A stretch of 64,000 bases of DNA from Alphaproteobacteria bacterium (GCA_019635875.1 JAHBYP010000001.1:1164977-1228976); one strand, 5' to 3'. Shown: positions 1-9,632, counted from the first letter of the stretch. Notes: generated from the letters alone by a model not told the origin. Numbers and translations are program-made.

Positions 1-2313
1 CTCGACGCGCCGCCGTCGTACGGCGATCGAAGACTCGTCAAAGATCGCAATGAGATGTTGCGGCCGCTTGGACAATGCGGTTTGGATGAGGCGGTCAAGG
101 TTCTCGTAAGTGTCCCGCTCGACGCGCAGTTCTAGCCTGCCGGCCGCGACCTTTTCATAGACCAGATCCTGGGCCTTTCCCTCAAGCGTGGAGGCCGCCA
201 TCAGGCGGTCGCGATGCTTGCCGGTGGCGACGATCGAGACGTCTAGTGCGGGCAACCGAGAGGGATTGTTGCGCGGGTCGTTTAGAAACTTGGTCAGCCG
301 CTCTAGCACGCGCGCCGGTTCGGGCGGATTGACAAGCGTCAATCGAAGCGGCCGCGGATGGTTCGGATAGAGAAGGACGTAGTGATCGAGCGCCAAGATC
401 AGTGTTTCGAGACCATCTGCGCTGCTCACGGCATTATGTAGGTTTTCGAAGGTCGCGAGCCCACAAATCGTGTTGGCAACCGGCAAGAGCTGGTCGAGAC
501 CTTTTGCCTCCGGCGTGGCACCCGTCCGAATAACGCCGAGGAATTGCTCGGGCCTGCGCAACTCCTCGATGATGACCTTGCGGTCGCTGTCGGACAGCGG
601 CCCGGCGTGGACGAGATCGCGCAGGACTTGGCCCAAGCGTTGATACCTCCAAAGGTGAAGCGGATGCAGCGGCAACATGACCGCCTTTGCACTTACGCCG
701 CCGTCGCTGCGGCGGATCCGCACCTGGACCAGATCGAGCGAGAGGATTGCATCAAGCGTCGTCTGTGCCCATTCCCTCGATTGATCCCAGACCGCCCGGT
801 AGTTCTGCTGGATCGCCTTGTAGAGCTCGGTGGTCGCCGTAAGATACTGGCTGCACCGCTCCTTCGCTTCGGGGTGCGTGTCGAGCCATTCGCGGGGGTG
901 GATGAGAAGCTGTCGAATGTCTTTCGCCAATGCTGAGCGCGCAGCAAGAAAATCGCGCCACATTGCTTCGATCGGACGGGCGCACGATTCCTTCACTGCG
1001 TCGACTTCGTCCCAAGCCTTGAGCAGTTGGTCGATCGAGTAGGTCAGACCGTTGTGCCGCCAGACCATTGCGGGATCAATGAAGACAGGATCGAACTCCG
1101 CGTATCTCGCAAGCGCTTGAGGTAAGTCGGAAACGTCAGTTTCCATGAGCCCGCCGAATCGATCGGCGGCACAGAAACCAGTGACCCAATCAATGATGCG
1201 AGGGTCGACTGCTTCGTCAATCCTTGCTACGCCCCGACTGGTCTCGCGATTGGATGCGAGATGATCGCCATTCTGATCGAACTCCGCCCAGGCATCTTCA
1301 AGCGCCTTGCCGATCGTGGCGAGGTCCTCGTCCCGGCCTTCGAGCAGCGCATCAACCGCCATATCGCGTAGATCCGGATCGTCCGGATCAGAATGGATTT
1401 GCTCGTCGTCGTCCGGCTGCTCGTCATCCGGCTCGTCCTTCGGTCGCTCGACAATCGGCAGAGCATCTGGAGGTAGCGTGACGAGTCGATCGGCGTCCTG
1501 CACGGTTAGCCCCGCATGGGGATCGCCGCGGCGGTAAAGTTCCAATCGATCCAGCGCCTGCGTGACAAGGTTCGAAGTGGTTTCGTCGCGATACCGCGCC
1601 GCTCGCAACCGACGCTGCCGGAGTTCGCCGGGGGAGAGAATGGTGACGCGCTCGCCGACGCGCAAATTGTGGAGGAGGCGCTTGGCGATATCGTCGGCTT
1701 CGAACAACTGCGGATCGGCCAAAAGCCCGAGCGCGGGCAAGGCGTCACGCGGTGCCTCGATCGCGCCCCGCGGTGCGGTGCTCCATTCGGCCAGGAAGTT
1801 CGAGATGCCTTCAAGCGAGCGAAGCGGTGCCAAAGCACGTTCAGTGCGGAGTTTCGAGAGGAGTGAGCGGTGCTGGGGTGTAGCAGTGAACTCAGCTACC
1901 CCCTCCGCCCAGTTCAAGAGATACCTGGCGAGTTCGCCCGACGAGGCTCGCGAGAAGAAGCGTAAGCCGTGGACACTCGGATTGTATCCCCGTGCTAAGG
2001 CGATGATCCGCCGATGGAGACCGCGGTCGTTGCGCCACTTCGTCGCGACGTGGAGGTCAGTCGTGACGCCTGCGAGATCGCCGAGACCTGCTGCGGTAAC
2101 GGAGGCCCGGGCTTTGTCCTCGCTGATGTCAAAACCGACAAGCGCCAGCGAGAATTGCTCTGCGGGGAGGCCACCTGCGACGAGCGCCTGTAGCAAGTTG
2201 TCGATATTGCAGCGCGGCAGGCCTTCCCGCGCGAAATCATTCTCATGATCAAGTCGGGTCAGAATCCAAGCAGCCAGCGCTTCGCCGACCAGTGAGGGCG
2301 CAGTTCGGGCCAT
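1..2313 (-). CDS. Large DptH/HerA-like defence protein, N-terminal 771 residues (cut by left edge)
   Basis: The frame is open from an ATG at 2313 to base 1 with no stop, so at least 771 residues are encoded and the C-terminus lies outside the window. Seen: a mostly helical N-terminus, an acidic linker near residues 290-320 (KDEPDDEQPDDDEQ), the motif LPLHPLHLWRYQRL near residue 570, then LTLVNPPEPARVLERL and HLIAIFDESS. From memory, a 'PLHPLRL' motif followed by 'NP' and 'FD' segments occurs in large HerA/FtsK-type ATPases such as DptH of phosphorothioation-linked restriction. The Walker motifs would lie beyond the edge, so the ATPase is inferred, not seen. It starts one base after the stop of the gene before it and is last in the visible operon. 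GC is lower than in the core genes to the right. Confidence 0.6.
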   Translation of the reverse strand, partial: MARTAPSLVGEALAAWILTRLDHENDFAREGLPRCNIDNLLQALVAGGLPAEQFSLALVGFDISEDKARASVTAAGLGDLAGVTTDLHVATKWRNDRGLHRRIIALARGYNPSVHGLRFFSRASSGELARYLLNWAEGVAEFTATPQHRSLLSKLRTERALAPLRSLEGISNFLAEWSTAPRGAIEAPRDALPALGLLADPQLFEADDIAKRLLHNLRVGERVTILSPGELRQRRLRAARYRDETTSNLVTQALDRLELYRRGDPHAGLTVQDADRLVTLPPDALPIVERPKDEPDDEQPDDDEQIHSDPDDPDLRDMAVDALLEGRDEDLATIGKALEDAWAEFDQNGDHLASNRETSRGVARIDEAVDPRIIDWVTGFCAADRFGGLMETDVSDLPQALARYAEFDPVFIDPAMVWRHNGLTYSIDQLLKAWDEVDAVKESCARPIEAMWRDFLAARSALAKDIRQLLIHPREWLDTHPEAKERCSQYLTATTELYKAIQQNYRAVWDQSREWAQTTLDAILSLDLVQVRIRRSDGGVSAKAVMLPLHPLHLWRYQRLGQVLRDLVHAGPLSDSDRKVIIEELRRPEQFLGVIRTGATPEAKGLDQLLPVANTICGLATFENLHNAVSSADGLETLILALDHYVLLYPNHPRPLRLTLVNPPEPARVLERLTKFLNDPRNNPSRLPALDVSIVATGKHRDRLMAASTLEGKAQDLVYEKVAAGRLELRVERDTYENLDRLIQTALSKRPQHLIAIFDESSIAVRRRRVE

Positions 2314-2314
2314 C

Positions 2315-3673
2315 TCAGATCAACTCTTCGGCGTTTATAGCAACGAGGGTAAGACCGTCCGACGGCTCGACGGCCAAGCCCAGGCGGATTAGCAGTGCTT
2401 CGAAGGCGGCGGCATTGGGGCGTAGATCGTCGTCCCGATCAAGGGGGCCGAAGCGATGCGAGCGCAGGAAATCGCCGTCATGCGCACGTGCGCCGACAAC
2501 AAGCGACCATGTCGATTGCAGCTGATCGGCGAATTCCGGCAGAGTGAGAACCTGCTCCTTTTCGAGGAGACTGAGGGCAAGAACCCGCAGCGTATCCGCC
2601 TGCAATTCGATATGTTTGTGCTTAGCAGCGCCGGAACGCGGCTGGGCTATCCCGATGCGAACAGCCAGATCGCGGAAGTGTTCGTCGAGGACCTGGCGCG
2701 ATTCGGCGGACGCAGCGAAGACGTTCCAATCTTTCTCGCTCACGCTTGAGTGGCCGGGTCCAGCGATGGCGCGGTCGTAGCTTACGGAGAAGAGGTCGAG
2801 AGCCCGAGTATAGCTCGTTCGGCTTTGCGCGCGAATGCGCAGATTGTCTCCCTGCAGCGAGTCGATCAGCAACACCGGCTGATCGCTCGACTGACGCAGC
2901 ATGTAGGCGAACAACCAGCAGCACAGACCGAGTACGATATAGCGAAGCGCATAGTTGGAGCGCTGGCGCTCGAGGTTGGACGCAAGCCGACCCACCGCGA
3001 TCGTGCAGTCGTGCATCATCGAACCGATTGCCGTGGCGCGCGCAGGCTCGATTGCACCGTATAGTTCGTCGTGTCGATCGGACCAGGCCTCCTCCTCGTC
3101 ATCGAGCAGCGGGGAGCCCAAAGCGGCCAGCGGAGGCGCCGGCATGTCAAGAAGCCGGCGGATCATGTCTAGAGCCTGCCGGCCTTCAGGGGTTGCTTCA
3201 AAGATAGTGAGGACGAAGCTTCCAGAATGTCCGTGGTTCTTAGAGGAATCCGAAATGTATTTGATCGACGGAGCGCTGTAGTCTGCGCCGAACGTCGAAT
3301 AGGGCGCAAACGACGCAGCCAGAGCAGAACCGTCATTATTGTAGGCCGCATTGAGATGGGATCGAAGCGTTCGGAAGCCGTCAAGCTCCACGGAAGCACT
3401 CATACGTTTGAGATCCACTAGCAGGGGGTGCAGTCGCTCGGACGGATACTCGTCGCGAACGCGCTGCGAATCCTTGGGCGCAACCTTCGGCACGGATGCT
3501 TTGTTTAGGTATTCTAGCCGTTGATAGCGTCGCGTTAGTGCCAGTAGAAAACTGGTCGCAAAATGAACCGGCTTCATCCGAAGTGGCTGGTAGCCAAGCA
3601 GGGCGCCATGAACGCGCCGTTCGGCCGCAGTGTTTTCGCGCCGTTCGGCGGCAGAAAAGGAAGGCTTAGGCAT
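2315..3673 (-). CDS. Unrecognised 452-residue protein of the defence operon (DptG position)
   Basis: I do not recognise this family. The protein has a basic N-terminus (MPKPSFSAAERREN), no signal peptide, and one hydrophobic stretch near residues 245-260 (LRYIVLGLCCWLFAYML) that could be a single membrane segment or a buried helix. The rest is mixed alpha/beta with a helical C-terminus. Its start overlaps the end of the NTPase gene by 8 bases and its stop is one base from the next ATG, so the genes are translationally coupled. By position and size (between a DptF-like NTPase and a DptH-like protein) it corresponds to DptG, which is also about 440-450 residues. That is a positional inference without motif support. 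Confidence 0.6.
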   Translation of the reverse strand: MPKPSFSAAERRENTAAERRVHGALLGYQPLRMKPVHFATSFLLALTRRYQRLEYLNKASVPKVAPKDSQRVRDEYPSERLHPLLVDLKRMSASVELDGFRTLRSHLNAAYNNDGSALAASFAPYSTFGADYSAPSIKYISDSSKNHGHSGSFVLTIFEATPEGRQALDMIRRLLDMPAPPLAALGSPLLDDEEEAWSDRHDELYGAIEPARATAIGSMMHDCTIAVGRLASNLERQRSNYALRYIVLGLCCWLFAYMLRQSSDQPVLLIDSLQGDNLRIRAQSRTSYTRALDLFSVSYDRAIAGPGHSSVSEKDWNVFAASAESRQVLDEHFRDLAVRIGIAQPRSGAAKHKHIELQADTLRVLALSLLEKEQVLTLPEFADQLQSTWSLVVGARAHDGDFLRSHRFGPLDRDDDLRPNAAAFEALLIRLGLAVEPSDGLTLVAINAEELI

Positions 3674-5240
3674 ATCTCCGAACCCCCTCGTACCGACGCC
3701 CGTCGGTGCTCAGGTTTACTTGGATGAGCTCCAAACTCTCGAGATGCACTGACCAAATCACGTCGCGCTGACTGGTCGCATGAGCCCCCAGCTTCTCGAG
3801 AAAGGCATCTAGCCGATGGATATCACGCTCCGGCACCAGCTTGCGCGGCAGACCGCGTCCCAGGCGGCGAAGCGTTCGCCACAGCGGGAAGTCGATCCGT
3901 AACCGCGGCGTCTCGGCCATGTTGATTGCGGTCAGTGCGATATGATCGGCACTGTAGCTGAAACAGTCTTCCAAGCGTGATGGTAGGCGTGGGATCTCAA
4001 GGGCGAACTGCTCGCTTGGGACTCGCTCGGCGGCAACAAACGAGCGCGAGGGTTGCTCGTGGAATCGGTGCCCGCTCCAAACATAGAGATGTTGATCGCG
4101 GGAATCGAAGCGCACTGGGCAATAGGATGCGTTGATGGCATCAACGAGCGATGCAACAGCAGCACGATCCGGGCCGCGACTCAAGAGGGCCTGGAAATCC
4201 TTAGTGTCTGGATCGGCCAACTCGAAAAGTTCTTCACCTTGTTCATGCTCAAAGTAGAAGCGACGCTTCATCGCCGCAAAATCCTCCCATTCTAAGGTCG
4301 GATGGGGTGGCGGCACCGGCGCCCGCAACGCCCAGCCTTGGCGCACTTTGGGGGCCTTAGTTTCGATTGCGGCATCCCACAGCGGATGACTGGTCGCCGC
4401 AGGGTCGACTGATTGGAGTGCGGCGGTCAGGTCGAAGCGGTCATCTCGGGCGAAGAGCGATTCAGAATACCAGTCGAGACGCTGGAAGTCGCCGCGTTCC
4501 ATCCGGCCAAAGATCATGCGAGATATCAGGATCCAAAGTTCCCGTACTGTGGCGCGATGACCGAGCGCGATCAGACGAGTTGTAAGAGCGCGAAGGCGCG
4601 TCCGTACCCTAGGGAGCGACAAAAGTTCGACATTGCGACGTGCGACTGGCTCGGTGGCGTCCGTGAGCGACGCTGTAAAGTCCGCGTCCGCCAGCAGCTT
4701 GTCGATCAACGCGTCGAAGAAGTTTGCGCTGAGCGGGTTGCGCAGGCTGAGATCGATCACGAGCACGTTGCCAGCGGCTTCTTCCTGTGATTTCGGTCCA
4801 TAAGCGAGTCGATGACGGCATTGTCGCGATACTTCTGAGAGATGTGCAGCAGCAGGGTCCGCCATCCGCAGCTGGTAGAGAGGATACTCATTCGCGGCGA
4901 TACAAAACGGACGAGCTTGCTCTATCGCTTTTTGCCATTCCGCCAGGATGGGTGCGGGATCGCCGCCTCGCATCAGCGCCGTTGCGTCCTCTACCACGAT
5001 CGCTCCGGCCGCCTCCAGGGCGGTGCGGGCGCGGCGCAAGAGATGGGTCTTGCCGTCGCCAGCATTGCCAGTCAGGACGACGCTTCGACCGGCGCGAACC
5101 TGATCGGCCAAGAAGCGCTCGATCTTTCCATCGATATGCAGCCGCTCGAAATCGTCGTCGCTCAAAGCCTCCGCGATTGCTTTGGGGCCCGCCGCAGCCA
5201 GCGTCCGCCAAAGCTCGCTGCCGTTCTTGTCCCTGTCCAT
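3666..5240 (-). CDS. P-loop NTPase, DptF-like
   Basis: A 524-residue protein with a clear Walker A motif, TGNAGDGKTHLLRR, near residue 50, followed by VVEDATAL and NVLVIDLSLRNPL, which could supply the Walker B/sensor part. The 'GNAGDGKTH' form of the P-loop and the length match my memory of DptF, the NTPase of DNA-phosphorothioation-dependent restriction (DptFGH/DndFGH). Other STAND/AAA-like defence NTPases are possible. I chose ATG 5240, with AGG-rich sequence just upstream. An in-frame TTG at 5273 would overlap the stop of the DruA-like gene by 8 bases and add 11 residues. It overlaps the next gene by 8 bases. Probable role: energy-dependent sensor or motor of the anti-phage complex (inference). 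Confidence 0.7.
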   Translation of the reverse strand: MDRDKNGSELWRTLAAAGPKAIAEALSDDDFERLHIDGKIERFLADQVRAGRSVVLTGNAGDGKTHLLRRARTALEAAGAIVVEDATALMRGGDPAPILAEWQKAIEQARPFCIAANEYPLYQLRMADPAAAHLSEVSRQCRHRLAYGPKSQEEAAGNVLVIDLSLRNPLSANFFDALIDKLLADADFTASLTDATEPVARRNVELLSLPRVRTRLRALTTRLIALGHRATVRELWILISRMIFGRMERGDFQRLDWYSESLFARDDRFDLTAALQSVDPAATSHPLWDAAIETKAPKVRQGWALRAPVPPPHPTLEWEDFAAMKRRFYFEHEQGEELFELADPDTKDFQALLSRGPDRAAVASLVDAINASYCPVRFDSRDQHLYVWSGHRFHEQPSRSFVAAERVPSEQFALEIPRLPSRLEDCFSYSADHIALTAINMAETPRLRIDFPLWRTLRRLGRGLPRKLVPERDIHRLDAFLEKLGAHATSQRDVIWSVHLESLELIQVNLSTDGRRYEGVRRYA

Positions 5241-5265
5241 CGTCCTGCTTGACCTCCGCCGCCGC

Positions 5266-7314
5266 TCATTCAATCGATTCTCCCGTTTCTTGTCTCGTTA
5301 GATTGCCTAAGGGCACAAAGCCGTCCAGCGGTAAGGCGCGCATGGTTGGTTCGTGGTTGAGTCGGCTAGCGAGCCAGCGGCGACACCAGAAGTCGGCGAT
5401 TCGCTTGGTAGCATCGACATACTGCTCCGGAAATTGAAGGTAGCCAGGGAGCAACGACGTGCGCTCGACGAGCCAATCACGAGCTTCCGCGAACAGCGGC
5501 ACGGCGTAGATCAGACGGTGCTGGCGATGCTGTAGCAGCTTGTCAGGATCGTATCCAAGTTTCCGCAACCCCATCTTTAGCTTTCGGAGCTTCGGACTGG
5601 TGCCTTCACCAAAGACACTGTTCACTTCGCGAAAGTCGTTTTGCGCGGAAAGAAAAGCGTCGATCGAACGGCTGGTATCCTGGGAGAACTGGAGCGTTCC
5701 GAATCCCGAAGTTTGGCCTATTGGATGGAATGCGATCTCGACCTGATCGGAAGCGATTACCCCCTTCGGAAGACGCAGCCTGTTATATTGGCTTGAACCG
5801 TGCACGTAGAGGCTGGTCGTGCCGAGGTAAACTAGGGCATTGTCTCGCGTGACCGGCCGGTTTCGCATTTGAGACGAAATGATCGACGGGTTGCTGTAAT
5901 TGCGCCGGTAGTCTGCGCCGATGCGCGGGCTCAGCATGAGCAGCGCGACGAGCTTGCCACCCAAGAGCCGACTGTAAGGCGGGATCGCGCCGCATGTAGT
6001 AATTTCCAGCAGATTTGCGCCCGCACGGCGACCCTTGAGCGCCTCGAGGATTATGTGGATGGCGCTGCGCACGGCTTCGATTTGAAGCACGGTGAGGGCG
6101 AGCGTGGGATCGGTTAGAGCCTCGCGATGGCGCGCGATCGTTATACGCGCCGACAAGAGCCGCGAAAGTGCCGTGGCGCGTTTCTTGGCGACTAGCTTCT
6201 TGCGAGCGCTGTGCATCCGGACATCTACGGATGCCTTAGGCTCGAGCTGTAGAATGTCGTCATCGACCGGTGGGGCATATTCGTCGGACCAATGGCCGGG
6301 ATCAAAGGCATCGCGGTCAGCACCAATGACCTCTCGCAACAAAGCTTCTCGCCTCTGCGCGAAGTCCTTACCCTGGCGCGCCAAACGACGTATGAGTTCG
6401 TCATCGGGCGCTGCGACCTGCTCGGGCGTGACGAGATTGGTCCAGTCGATCTCTTCCAGCGATGTCGCGATCTGTTGCTCAAGCCATCGCACCTCGACAT
6501 CCAGCGCTTCTGTGCCCTCGAACGACGCCTTGGTGAAGCGCTCAATGATGGTCTTCAAATGCCAGCCGATATAGGCTTCTCGCTTCTCGCCCATCTCGAG
6601 CGGACAATTGTTGAGCGCCGCGATGCCGATCACGGGGTGCGCGGGATGAGCTGCATCGCGGACGAGGTAGAGAAGCTGGCGGCCCGGCGTTGGCACTTGC
6701 GGGATTGACCAACTATAGCGGAAATACCGCCAGATCTCGCGGAGACGGCGCCCGGTGATCGCGTCGGCGGTGCCATCCGCCTCCTGAAGATAGGGCCGGA
6801 TTGCAGTGGCCAAAGCCTCTCTGCCTTCGTCTCTTGCTTTCGACAGACGCTGGGCCAGCTCCCGCCCTTCCGCCATTAACAGCCGGACGCTTTTTCGTCC
6901 CAGTCGATCCTCACCCTCCATCTTCGCAATGAAATCGATGATTGCGGGGTGGCGACGTTGCTCCTCGACGACCGGTCGAAGCTCGTTGCGAAGGGAATCC
7001 TTGTTGGCGATCGTTTCTTGCGCGGAGCCTCCCGTTACCAGCTCCTTGGGATTTTCGAGCGCGAAGCCATAACCTTGTTCAATCACCCGCCAGCGCAGAC
7101 GAGCAAGGTCGGTTAGCACCCTGACGCAAGCCTCATAGGCGAGCGCGGTCTTGCCGAGATTTGTTGCCGACCGGCACCAGGCGATCTCAGTTTCGAGGGC
7201 ATCAATCATCTCGTCTCTTCGCCCATTACATTGGGCGTTGGAGAGCCTCATTGCAAAATCGTGGAATCGCTCGGCAGACTCGCCGTCGAGTGGTGGGTAA
7301 AGCGGAACGATCAT
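5266..7314 (-). CDS. DUF4338 / DruA-like anti-phage protein
   Basis: A 682-residue protein. The middle carries VIGIAALNNCPLEMGEKREA followed by YIGW, and the C-terminal half carries TTCGAIPPYSRLLGGKLVAL, then NPSIISSQMRNRPVTR and LGTTSLYVHGSSQYNRLRLP. From memory, the order 'IG...RD.(W/Y)IGW', 'GA(V/I)PPYS.LL.GKLVALL', 'TTS..G.SS.YNRL' marks DUF4338 proteins, the family of DruA in Druantia anti-phage systems. The biochemical role of DruA is not known to me. No DruE-type helicase is visible; the downstream partners are Dpt-like instead. ATG 7314 is preferred; an in-frame TTG at 7350 is the alternative, and neither has a good Shine-Dalgarno sequence. First gene of the operon, 82 bases after the fumarase gene on the same strand with no terminator between. 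Hand count 5641-5700: 34/60 GC, against 43/60 in fumarase at 8341-8400. Confidence 0.72.
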   Translation of the reverse strand: MIVPLYPPLDGESAERFHDFAMRLSNAQCNGRRDEMIDALETEIAWCRSATNLGKTALAYEACVRVLTDLARLRWRVIEQGYGFALENPKELVTGGSAQETIANKDSLRNELRPVVEEQRRHPAIIDFIAKMEGEDRLGRKSVRLLMAEGRELAQRLSKARDEGREALATAIRPYLQEADGTADAITGRRLREIWRYFRYSWSIPQVPTPGRQLLYLVRDAAHPAHPVIGIAALNNCPLEMGEKREAYIGWHLKTIIERFTKASFEGTEALDVEVRWLEQQIATSLEEIDWTNLVTPEQVAAPDDELIRRLARQGKDFAQRREALLREVIGADRDAFDPGHWSDEYAPPVDDDILQLEPKASVDVRMHSARKKLVAKKRATALSRLLSARITIARHREALTDPTLALTVLQIEAVRSAIHIILEALKGRRAGANLLEITTCGAIPPYSRLLGGKLVALLMLSPRIGADYRRNYSNPSIISSQMRNRPVTRDNALVYLGTTSLYVHGSSQYNRLRLPKGVIASDQVEIAFHPIGQTSGFGTLQFSQDTSRSIDAFLSAQNDFREVNSVFGEGTSPKLRKLKMGLRKLGYDPDKLLQHRQHRLIYAVPLFAEARDWLVERTSLLPGYLQFPEQYVDATKRIADFWCRRWLASRLNHEPTMRALPLDGFVPLGNLTRQETGESIE

Positions 7315-7396
7315 TAGTGCGTCGGACGTTCGGCGAGTAGCCGCAGACAAGGCAAGCGGCTAGGAAGTTTGGCGGAAGGCGACACAGCGACCCTCA

Positions 7397-9013
7397 CTAC
7401 ATCTTCAGCTCGCTGAAGAAGTCGTTGCCCTTGTCGTCGGTGACGATGAAGGCCGGGAAGTTCTCGACCTCGATGCGCCAGATCGCTTCCATGCCGAGCT
7501 CGGGATACTCCAGCACCTCGACCTTGCGGATGTTGTTCTTGGCCAGGATCGCGGCCGGGCCGCCGATCGAGCCGAGGTAGAAGCCCTTGTGCTTCCGGCA
7601 GGCGTCGACGACCTGCTGGCTGCGGTTGCCCTTGGCCAGCATCACCATCGAGCCGCCGGCGGCCTGGAACAGATCGACGTAGGAATCCATGCGGCCCGCG
7701 GTGGTTGGGCCGAAGGAGCCCGAGGCCATGCCCGTCGGCGTCTTGGCCGGACCGGCGTAGTAGACCGGGAAATCCTTGAAGTACTGCGGCAGGCCCTGGC
7801 CGGCGTCGAGCCGCTCCTTGAGCTTGGCATGCGCGGAGTCGCGCGCGACGATCAGCGTGCCGCTGAGGCTGACGCGCGTCTTCACGGGATGCTTCGTGAG
7901 CGTCGCGAGGGTGTGCGCCATGCCCTTGTTGAGATCGACCGGCACGACCTCGCCGGAGAGCTGCGTCGGCTCGACCTCGGGCAGATACTGCGCCGGGTTG
8001 GTCTCGAGCTGCTCGAGATAGACGCCGTCCCGGGTGATCTTGCCCATGGCCTGGCGGTCAGCGGAGCAGGAGACGCCGAGCCCGATCGGCACCGAAGCGC
8101 CGTGCCGCGCCAGCCGGATCACGCGCACGTCGTGGCAGAAATACTTGCCGCCGAACTGCGCGCCGATGCCCATCTTGCGCGTGAGATCGAGCACCTTCTG
8201 CTCCATCTCGCGGTCGCGGATGGCCACGCCGTGCTTGTTGCCCTCTCCCGGCAGGTTATCGAGGTAGCGCGTCGAGGCGAGCTTCACCGTCTTGAGGTTC
8301 AGCTCGGCCGAGGTGCCGCCGATGACGATGGCGAGGTGATAGGGCGGGCAGGCCGCGGTGCCGAGCGTGCGGATCTGGGTGTCGAGGAACTTCAGCAGCG
8401 AGGCCTCGTTCAGCACCGCCGGCGTCTGCTGGTAGAGGTAGCTCTTGTTGGCCGAGCCGCCGCCCTTGGCGATGAACAGGAATTTGTAGGCGTCGCCCTC
8501 GGTGGCGTAGATCTCGATCTGCGCCGGCAGGTTGGTGCCGGTCTGCGCCTCCTTGAACATCGAAAGCGGCGCGACCTGCGAGTAGCGCAAATTGGTCTCG
8601 GTGTAGGTCTTGAACACGCCCCTGGCGATCGCCGCCTCGTCGCCGCCGCCGGTCCAGACCCGCTGGCCCTTCTTGCCCATGACGATGGCGGTGCCGGTGT
8701 CCTGGCACATCGGCAGCACGCCGCCGGCCGAGATGTTGGCGTTCTTCAGGAGCTCCAGCGCCACGTACTTGTCGTTGGCCGTCGCCTCGGCATCGTCGAG
8801 GATCGAGGCGAGCTGCTTGAGATGGCCGGGCCGCAGCAGGTGCGAGATGTCGTGGAAGGCGGCGGCGGTCAGCGTCGTGATCGCTTCGGGATCGACGGTG
8901 AGCACCTCGGCGCCGTTGAGCGTCGTGGTGCCGACGAAATCCGACGTCAGCTTGCGGTACGGCGTGGCATCGTCGCCGAGCGGAAACATGTCCTGATAAA
9001 CGAAATCGACCAT
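7397..9013 (-). CDS. Fumarate hydratase, class I ([4Fe-4S])
   Basis: A 538-residue protein with the typical length and sequence of single-chain class I fumarases (FumA/FumB type). These interconvert fumarate and malate in the TCA cycle in the cytoplasm, using an oxygen-sensitive [4Fe-4S] cluster. Seen: [20 protein letters not shown] and [18 protein letters not shown] in the N-terminal domain, and [20 protein letters not shown] in the C-terminal domain, which are family-typical. The ATG at 9013 is preceded by GGAGGGCGCG, a good ribosome binding site. Strong GC bias at third codon positions, as in core genes here. The candidate defence operon starts 82 bases downstream on the same strand, so read-through is possible. 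Confidence 0.95.
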   Translation of the reverse strand: MVDFVYQDMFPLGDDATPYRKLTSDFVGTTTLNGAEVLTVDPEAITTLTAAAFHDISHLLRPGHLKQLASILDDAEATANDKYVALELLKNANISAGGVLPMCQDTGTAIVMGKKGQRVWTGGGDEAAIARGVFKTYTETNLRYSQVAPLSMFKEAQTGTNLPAQIEIYATEGDAYKFLFIAKGGGSANKSYLYQQTPAVLNEASLLKFLDTQIRTLGTAACPPYHLAIVIGGTSAELNLKTVKLASTRYLDNLPGEGNKHGVAIRDREMEQKVLDLTRKMGIGAQFGGKYFCHDVRVIRLARHGASVPIGLGVSCSADRQAMGKITRDGVYLEQLETNPAQYLPEVEPTQLSGEVVPVDLNKGMAHTLATLTKHPVKTRVSLSGTLIVARDSAHAKLKERLDAGQGLPQYFKDFPVYYAGPAKTPTGMASGSFGPTTAGRMDSYVDLFQAAGGSMVMLAKGNRSQQVVDACRKHKGFYLGSIGGPAAILAKNNIRKVEVLEYPELGMEAIWRIEVENFPAFIVTDDKGNDFFSELKM

Positions 9014-9191
9014 CGCGCCCTCCGGGGTGGGCGTTGCCTACACGTGCCGGCCCGTCCAGGCAATGGCCGCGCGCCAGCCACGCCGCCCGATCACGATGGC
9101 GAGGAACGGGCGTCCTCTTCCCGGCCTGTTGTCGTGGTAGAGTGCTCGCCCGGTGGGCGCATGCCGACCGACCTCCAGTGGAGACGCGATC

Positions 9192-9632
9192 ATGTCCGAT
9201 CTGACGCCAGAGAATGTCCTGGTGATGCTGTCGCGGATCGGACTGAGCCAGAGCGAGGTGGCGCGCGTGGTCGGCGCGCAGGAGCGCACGGTGCGCCGCT
9301 GGCTGGGCGGCGAGCCCGGGCCCGATGGCGATGCCTTCCTGCCCTCGCCGCAGCACTGGCTGCGCCTGTTCAACCTGTGCAAGGCGCAGGATCGCGCCGC
9401 CGAGCAGGCGATGCGCCTGATCCGCCGGCTGCGGACCAACGCCGAGGAAACCGGCCGGCCGCTCGACCCGGTCAGCGTGCGGCTGGCACGCGACGATTCG
9501 GACGCGCGACGCGCCGGCATGCCGTTCCTGTCGGCCCATGTCGCCGTGGTGCGCCGGATCGTCGAGCGCTGCGAGGCGGAGCGGATTCCCTACGAGGTCG
9601 TCGCCATGGCGCCGTCGCCGCGGCGCGGTTAG
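9192..9632 (+). CDS. Small helix-turn-helix DNA-binding protein
   Basis: A 146-residue protein. Residues about 8-40 contain LSQSEVARVVGAQERTVRRW, which reads as a Cro/XRE-like helix-turn-helix: helix, GAQERTV turn, then recognition helix ending RRWL. The remainder is helical, basic and has no recognised ligand domain. ATG 9192 (MSDLTPENV) is chosen because GGAGA lies about 10 bases upstream; an upstream in-frame start would add only low-complexity residues. It diverges from fumarase with a 178-base gap in which I see no clear operator. The gene ends just before a palindromic repeat. Target genes are unknown; autoregulation or control of the divergent fumarase would be guesses. Confidence 0.75.
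   Translation: MSDLTPENVLVMLSRIGLSQSEVARVVGAQERTVRRWLGGEPGPDGDAFLPSPQHWLRLFNLCKAQDRAAEQAMRLIRRLRTNAEETGRPLDPVSVRLARDDSDARRAGMPFLSAHVAVVRRIVERCEAERIPYEVVAMAPSPRRG

Noticed and set aside
3666..7314. Assigning the operon to classical Druantia, BREX or Dnd systems
   Set aside because: No DruE helicase, no PglX/PglZ/BrxL and no dnd modification genes are visible; only individual component resemblances hold.
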